This document shows, in pieces, positions 60,234-64,000 of a stretch of DNA of 64,000 nt. The stretch's first letter is position 1; the number at the start of each line of letters is the position of its first letter. A program made the position numbers and the translations under genes. The stretch is from CAIKZZ01 sp036742455 (lineage in GTDB: Bacteria; Pseudomonadota; Gammaproteobacteria; Steroidobacterales; Steroidobacteraceae): NCBI GenBank assembly GCA_036742455.1, contig DAINQU010000009.1, forward strand, positions 1-64,000. The letters run 5' to 3'. Under the pieces are notes generated by a model, which was not told where the DNA came from, ran no database searches, and saw only the letters and a program-made list of their open reading frames with translations.

Positions 60234-62210
60234 TCAATCCCCTAGCGCAACCGGTTCCGCCAACGCTTCACGCAATGGGCCCAGATGCGCTTCGAAATGG
60301 CGCCAGTAGCCGATGCTGGAACGATAAAGCGGTTGCCTCACTTGTTCTGCGCTCGCTGTGCGCACGGAACGCCGTGTCGCGTGGAACTGCAGACACGACG
60401 CTTCAAACTCGAGCCCACAATGGGTGAGTAAACGGCGGATCTGTGCTTCGGGATCGGCGACCAACGCCTCGTACTGCACGGTTAAGACCACGCCGGGCAA
60501 TACAGACTCCCAGTGGCTCATGAGTCGCAGATACGTTCGGTAATAACGACCTAAATCGGTCAGGTCGTAACTGAAGGTTTGGCCCTCGGCGAAATGCTGC
60601 TTAAAAGCGCTCAAGCAGCAGTCCATCGGGTGACGCCGGGCGTCGATAATACGAGCATGCGGAAGAATCGTATGTATCAAGCCTATGTGACTGAAATTAT
60701 TGGGCAACTTATCAATGAAGTGACAACGCCCAGACCGTAAAGGCTCGATTTCGCTCAGGTACCGAGCGCCCAAAGACGCCCACTCCTCGACCGGGATATC
60801 GGGTACCGCCTCGGGATAGCCGTTACGCGAGGGCGTTCGGTGATCGATGTCACGAACAATATTGAGGATATTGGGCAACTCCATCGTGCCTTCCACCGCG
60901 GAGTGACTCGCCAGTATTTGCTCGATCAACGTCGAGCCAGAACGGGGCAACCCGACAACGAAGATGGGAGATGAACTGGGATCGCCAACGCCCGATCTCT
61001 CCGCGAAGAACTCGGCATCGAAAATCGCCTGAATGCGGGCTGCTCGTGCATCGAACGCATGACCATCAAACGGGCTGTCGCGTCGACGCCTAGCATTGCC
61101 TTTCGCATAGTGTTGGAACGACTGCGTATAGTCTGCGCGCTGCTCGTACGCTTTACCCAACGCGAAGTGCCACTGCGCTTCCCCCGCCGGATCGTGTGCC
61201 GGGTCGGCGAGGCGCTCTTCCATCGATGCGACTTCCTCGTCCGTAAACCGATAGTTCTTTAGATCCGCGAGGCTCCAACAGGCTTCTGCGTTAACCGGAT
61301 CGAGTGCCCAAGCGGCCTTATACGCGGCTTCGCTTTGTGCGCGCTGGCCGAGCGTCTTATGGATATGGCCGATGGAGGTCAGCAGCCTCACTTCTGTGGG
61401 CTTCAATCGAGCCGCGACCTGATAGGCCTCAAGCGCTTCCTCCTGGCGCAATAGTCGCGCTGCCGACGCCGCTGTCGCTATCCAGCTTTGCGGATTTTCA
61501 GGTTCCAGCCGGCGTAATAACGCGGCCGCCTGCGCAGCCTCGCTCAGACGACCGAGTTCCAGCAGGGCGGGCCCAAGACCCCGCCATGCCAACGGTACAT
61601 AGGCGGACTGACGCAAGGCATGCCGGAGTAACCGCTCCGCGTCACGCGGCATGTCCGCCCCGAGTGACAGCGCAGCGAGCCCGCACAATGCGGAGACATG
61701 GGCGGGATCCTGTTGTAGGACCGCCCGAAAATGCATTTCCGCAGCCTCCCGATCGTCTGCCAACAATCGGGCGGTGGCGATCTCAATGCGCGCGCGTTGC
61801 GGTTCGCATTCCCTCGCCCTTTCGAACGCGATGCGGGCATCGTCCATTTGATTCAGGTCGACCAGAATGTCTGCGTATGCCAGCCAGGCTCTCGGGTGCT
61901 GCGCCTCCCGCGACAGTACCGACCGCACGTGTCCTCTGGCAGAGCTCAGTTCACCACAGGCGCGTAGGCAGCGTGCCCGATCTACGGTGACGTCGCTGGG
62001 TACGTCAACGGCTGCGCACAGCCTCTCGAGTATCGAACGTGCCTCCTGAGGGCAATTTTGGTCTAACAGGGCGACGGCCAGCAGCCACTCAGCGCGCCGA
62101 TGGCCCGGTCGCTGTTGCAGCCACTGCCGCAAGCCTAATTCCGCCGTCTTGGCGCGGCCGGATTTCAGCGCAAATTGCAACGTGGTCAGAGACGCGTCGA
62201 CAGACGTCAT
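60234..62210 (-). CDS. TPR-repeat sulfotransferase
   Basis: About 658 residues from the ATG at 62210. Residues about 10-320 form nine or more TPR helical pairs (e.g. WLAYADILVDLNQMDDARIAFERA and LLTSIGHIHKTLGQRAQSEAAYKAA). A sulfotransferase domain follows, with the PAPS 5'-phosphosulfate loop GLPRSGSTLIEQ and the 3'-phosphate region DARRHPMDCCLSAFKQHF. It uses PAPS to sulfate an unknown acceptor. Genes of this TPR-sulfotransferase type are common near TonB receptors in Alphaproteobacteria and Xanthomonadales, as here. No PAPS synthesis genes are in view. Confidence 0.85.
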   Translation of the reverse strand: MTSVDASLTTLQFALKSGRAKTAELGLRQWLQQRPGHRRAEWLLAVALLDQNCPQEARSILERLCAAVDVPSDVTVDRARCLRACGELSSARGHVRSVLSREAQHPRAWLAYADILVDLNQMDDARIAFERARECEPQRARIEIATARLLADDREAAEMHFRAVLQQDPAHVSALCGLAALSLGADMPRDAERLLRHALRQSAYVPLAWRGLGPALLELGRLSEAAQAAALLRRLEPENPQSWIATAASAARLLRQEEALEAYQVAARLKPTEVRLLTSIGHIHKTLGQRAQSEAAYKAAWALDPVNAEACWSLADLKNYRFTDEEVASMEERLADPAHDPAGEAQWHFALGKAYEQRADYTQSFQHYAKGNARRRRDSPFDGHAFDARAARIQAIFDAEFFAERSGVGDPSSSPIFVVGLPRSGSTLIEQILASHSAVEGTMELPNILNIVRDIDHRTPSRNGYPEAVPDIPVEEWASLGARYLSEIEPLRSGRCHFIDKLPNNFSHIGLIHTILPHARIIDARRHPMDCCLSAFKQHFAEGQTFSYDLTDLGRYYRTYLRLMSHWESVLPGVVLTVQYEALVADPEAQIRRLLTHCGLEFEASCLQFHATRRSVRTASAEQVRQPLYRSSIGYWRHFEAHLGPLREALAEPVALGD

Positions 62211-62421
62211 TGGATGACCCGATCGGTGGCTAAGACGCACCAACCCATGGTTGGCCCTGTATGAGAACGCGCACGGACTCTAGCACGCCTCACTGAAGCG
62301 CCGAATCTCTGCGCAGGCACAGCGTCAAGCGTCGGGGTAGAACCGGATACCCATGTCATTCCCCCGTAAAGAGACGAACGTGGCAGAGTAATGGCTCCGC
62401 GATACCGTAAGGGCGCAGCGC

Positions 62422-63837
62422 ATGGCACCGTCAAACATCCCCAGGACGGCCTGGTCGGACGCACTCGAAATCCGTTCAATCGACTACATCCCCGAGAGCG
62501 AACGCCACGGCGGACTCGCCAGCCAATTCACGCTCTGGCTTGCCGCGAATCTGCAGATCACTGCGATCGTGACGGGCGCCCTGGCCGTCGTCTTCGGCGG
62601 AGACGTGTACTGGTCCTTGATCGCCCTCTTTGTCGGGCAGTGCATCGGCGGCGCCGTCATGGCGTTACACGCCGCCCAAGGCCCCCAGTTGGGCTTACCG
62701 CAGATGATCAGCTGTCGTGTCCAGTTCGGCGTCTACGGCGCGATGATCCCGATCATTGCCGTGTGCCTCATGTACATCGGTTTTTCCGCCAGCGGATGCC
62801 TGCTCGCCGGGCAGGCGCTTGGGCAACTGCTCGGTATCGATGAGGCGTGGGCGATCGCTGTGTTTGCCAGCCTCATCGTGGTCGTGACGCTCCTCGGTTA
62901 TCGGGTCATTCATCGACTCGGACGGATCGCGAGTGTCGTGGGCGTCGTCGCGTTTGGCTACCTCTTCGCGCGCCTCTTCGCCACGCAATCGGTCGATACC
63001 TTACTGGCCGATCGGCACTTCACTTGGGCTAGTTTTCTCCTCTCCATGTCGTTGTCGGCCTCCTGGCAGATTGCCTATGGACCGTACGTCGCCGATTACT
63101 CGCGCTATCTGCCCAGACAGACCTCGGTCGTGCGCGTTGTCACCGCGGTGGGCTTAGGGTCAGTCATCGGTTCACAGATCGCCATGACGTTCGGCGTGTT
63201 TGCGGCGGCCCTCGCCGGCAAGGCCTTCGCGCACCACGAAGTGTCCTATATCGTGAGTCTGGGCGGTACGGCCGGTGTCGCGGCTCTGCTCTTTGGCGCC
63301 ATTGCTTTTGGCAAAGTCACGGTGACGGCCCTGAACGCGTACGGCAGTTTCATGTCGATGGCGACGATGGTCAGCGGATTCCGGGGTCGAGTCCGCGTCT
63401 CGGTGCGGCACCGCCTCGTCTACATCATCGCGATGGTCAGTGCCGCGGCACTACTGGCCATCATCGGTCGGCACAGCTTTCTCAAGTCGTTTGAGTCGTT
63501 CATTTTGTGTTTGCTGGCGGTGTTCACGCCGTGGAGCGCGATCAATTTGGTCGACTACTACGCGTTCACGCGATCCCGTTACGACGTCCCGGCCCTGAGC
63601 GATCCCGACGGACGTTACGGGCGCTGGAACCGCACAGGCATCCTGATTTACCTGATCGGCATTGCTGTGCAGATTCCGTTCTTGTCGACGTCGTTCTACA
63701 CGGGCCCCTGGGTTGAGGCGCTCGGGGGCGTCGATATCTCCTGGCTCGTCGGCCTCATCGTGCCCGCACTGCTGTACTACGTCTTCGGCCGGGCCTCACG
63801 CAACCGGGCGCCGCCGCAGTTGATCCTTCCGCCGTGA
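62422..63837 (+). CDS. NCS1 family permease (cytosine/purine/allantoin type)
   Basis: A 471-residue inner-membrane carrier with twelve helices. NCS1 features: the start IDYIPESERHGG, FTLWLAANLQITAIVTGALAVVFG, GPQLGLPQMISCRVQFGVYGAM and PYVADYSRYLPRQTS. Substrates in the family are nucleobases, hydantoins, thiamine or related heterocycles, carried with H+ or Na+. The 211 bases upstream hold a small palindrome (CCAACC-CAT-GGTTGG, 62240-62254) but no riboswitch that I can recognise. Confidence 0.87.
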   Translation: MAPSNIPRTAWSDALEIRSIDYIPESERHGGLASQFTLWLAANLQITAIVTGALAVVFGGDVYWSLIALFVGQCIGGAVMALHAAQGPQLGLPQMISCRVQFGVYGAMIPIIAVCLMYIGFSASGCLLAGQALGQLLGIDEAWAIAVFASLIVVVTLLGYRVIHRLGRIASVVGVVAFGYLFARLFATQSVDTLLADRHFTWASFLLSMSLSASWQIAYGPYVADYSRYLPRQTSVVRVVTAVGLGSVIGSQIAMTFGVFAAALAGKAFAHHEVSYIVSLGGTAGVAALLFGAIAFGKVTVTALNAYGSFMSMATMVSGFRGRVRVSVRHRLVYIIAMVSAAALLAIIGRHSFLKSFESFILCLLAVFTPWSAINLVDYYAFTRSRYDVPALSDPDGRYGRWNRTGILIYLIGIAVQIPFLSTSFYTGPWVEALGGVDISWLVGLIVPALLYYVFGRASRNRAPPQLILPP

Positions 63838-63852
63838 CACACGGCGACACAG

Positions 63853-63874
63853 AACGGCACGACAGGGTGCCGTT
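63853..63874. terminator. Hairpin between convergent genes
   Basis: AACGGCAC and GTGCCGTT form an 8-bp stem around GACAGG, in the 43 bases between the NCS1 gene and the leftward partial gene. No T-run on either side, so termination may need Rho. Confidence 0.4.
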
Positions 63875-63880
63875 CGCGCC

Positions 63881-64000
63881 TCACGGGTGAAGATCGACCG
63901 ACTCCAGCTCCTGCGTGTAGCGCTCGTTGCGGACACCGCCGGCGCTGTAGTACTCCTCCACCGATTTCACCCACCGCTTGACCGACGGCACGTACCAGAA
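63881..64000 (-). CDS. 3' end of an unidentified gene (partial)
   Basis: An open frame runs from the window edge to a TGA at 63881-63883, giving 39 residues (FWYVPSVKRWVKSVEEYYS, then GGVRNERYTQELESV). The WY-P-VKRWVK-VEEYYSxGxVR pattern looks like the C-terminus of an exported hypothetical family, but I cannot name it. Confidence 0.55.
   Translation of the reverse strand, partial: FWYVPSVKRWVKSVEEYYSAGGVRNERYTQELESVDLHP

Overview
The window comes from a high-GC, aerobic Gram-negative bacterium, most likely a gammaproteobacterium near Xanthomonadales/Nevskiales. This rests on the rimP-nusA-infB-rbfA-truB order, TonB-dependent receptors of the Xanthomonas/Caulobacter type, FeoAB with a Fur box, CstA/YjiX, and many exported hydrolases. 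Protein names come from reading motifs by eye; no database search was run.

Layout. 1-1199: possible edge of an integrated element, with a 3' tRNA remnant, an intact HigA antitoxin and a HigB toxin gene broken by a stop codon. 1200-13180: exported hydrolases and surface proteins. These are an M28 peptidase, a PETase-like polyester hydrolase overlapped by a short lipase-foldase-like gene, an amidohydrolase, a lipoprotein of twelve NHL repeats, a TonB receptor and a DUF885 protein. 13196-22202: JmjC oxygenase plus peptide deformylase, a small Gly/Pro/His-rich exported protein, a CstA-YjiX-MFS carboxylate transport set, UppP and the feoA-feoB-feoX iron operon.

22283-32565: sugar nucleotide genes (phosphomannomutase, ManC, Ugd), then the translation operon rimP-nusA-infB-rbfA-truB, with two intrinsic terminators in its leader. 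32994-37671: three overlapping genes for a GltD-like NAD(P)H/ferredoxin flavoprotein and a 2-oxoacid:ferredoxin oxidoreductase (KorAB type). 37685-44593: six or seven leftward genes. Five junctions are 2-15 nt and the sixth depends on a start choice. They encode an amidohydrolase, an outer-membrane barrel, a class C-like serine hydrolase, a DUF1345 protein, a sterol desaturase-type hydroxylase, a class A beta-lactamase-like protein and a small helical protein. 44677-53276: DUF2256, ureohydrolase, UDP-glucuronate decarboxylase, a sodium/solute symporter, an acyltransferase, a phosphoesterase and an amylosucrase. 53277-62210: a block that reads as somewhat richer in AT, with an Ig-like lipoprotein, a YtcJ-type amidohydrolase, a TonB receptor and a TPR-sulfotransferase. 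62422-64000: an NCS1 transporter and the 3' end of an unknown gene.

How it fits together: the cell scavenges polymers, peptides and small carbon compounds from outside (peptidases, esterase, amidohydrolases, TonB receptors, amylosucrase, carboxylate transporters) and builds a surface polysaccharide from GDP-mannose, UDP-glucuronate and UDP-xylose. The points most worth following are the PETase-like gene coupled to a mini-chaperone, the leftward operon with two beta-lactamase-fold proteins, the Kor operon with its own electron bridge, the TonB/sulfotransferase block, and the tandem-terminator leader before rimP-nusA.
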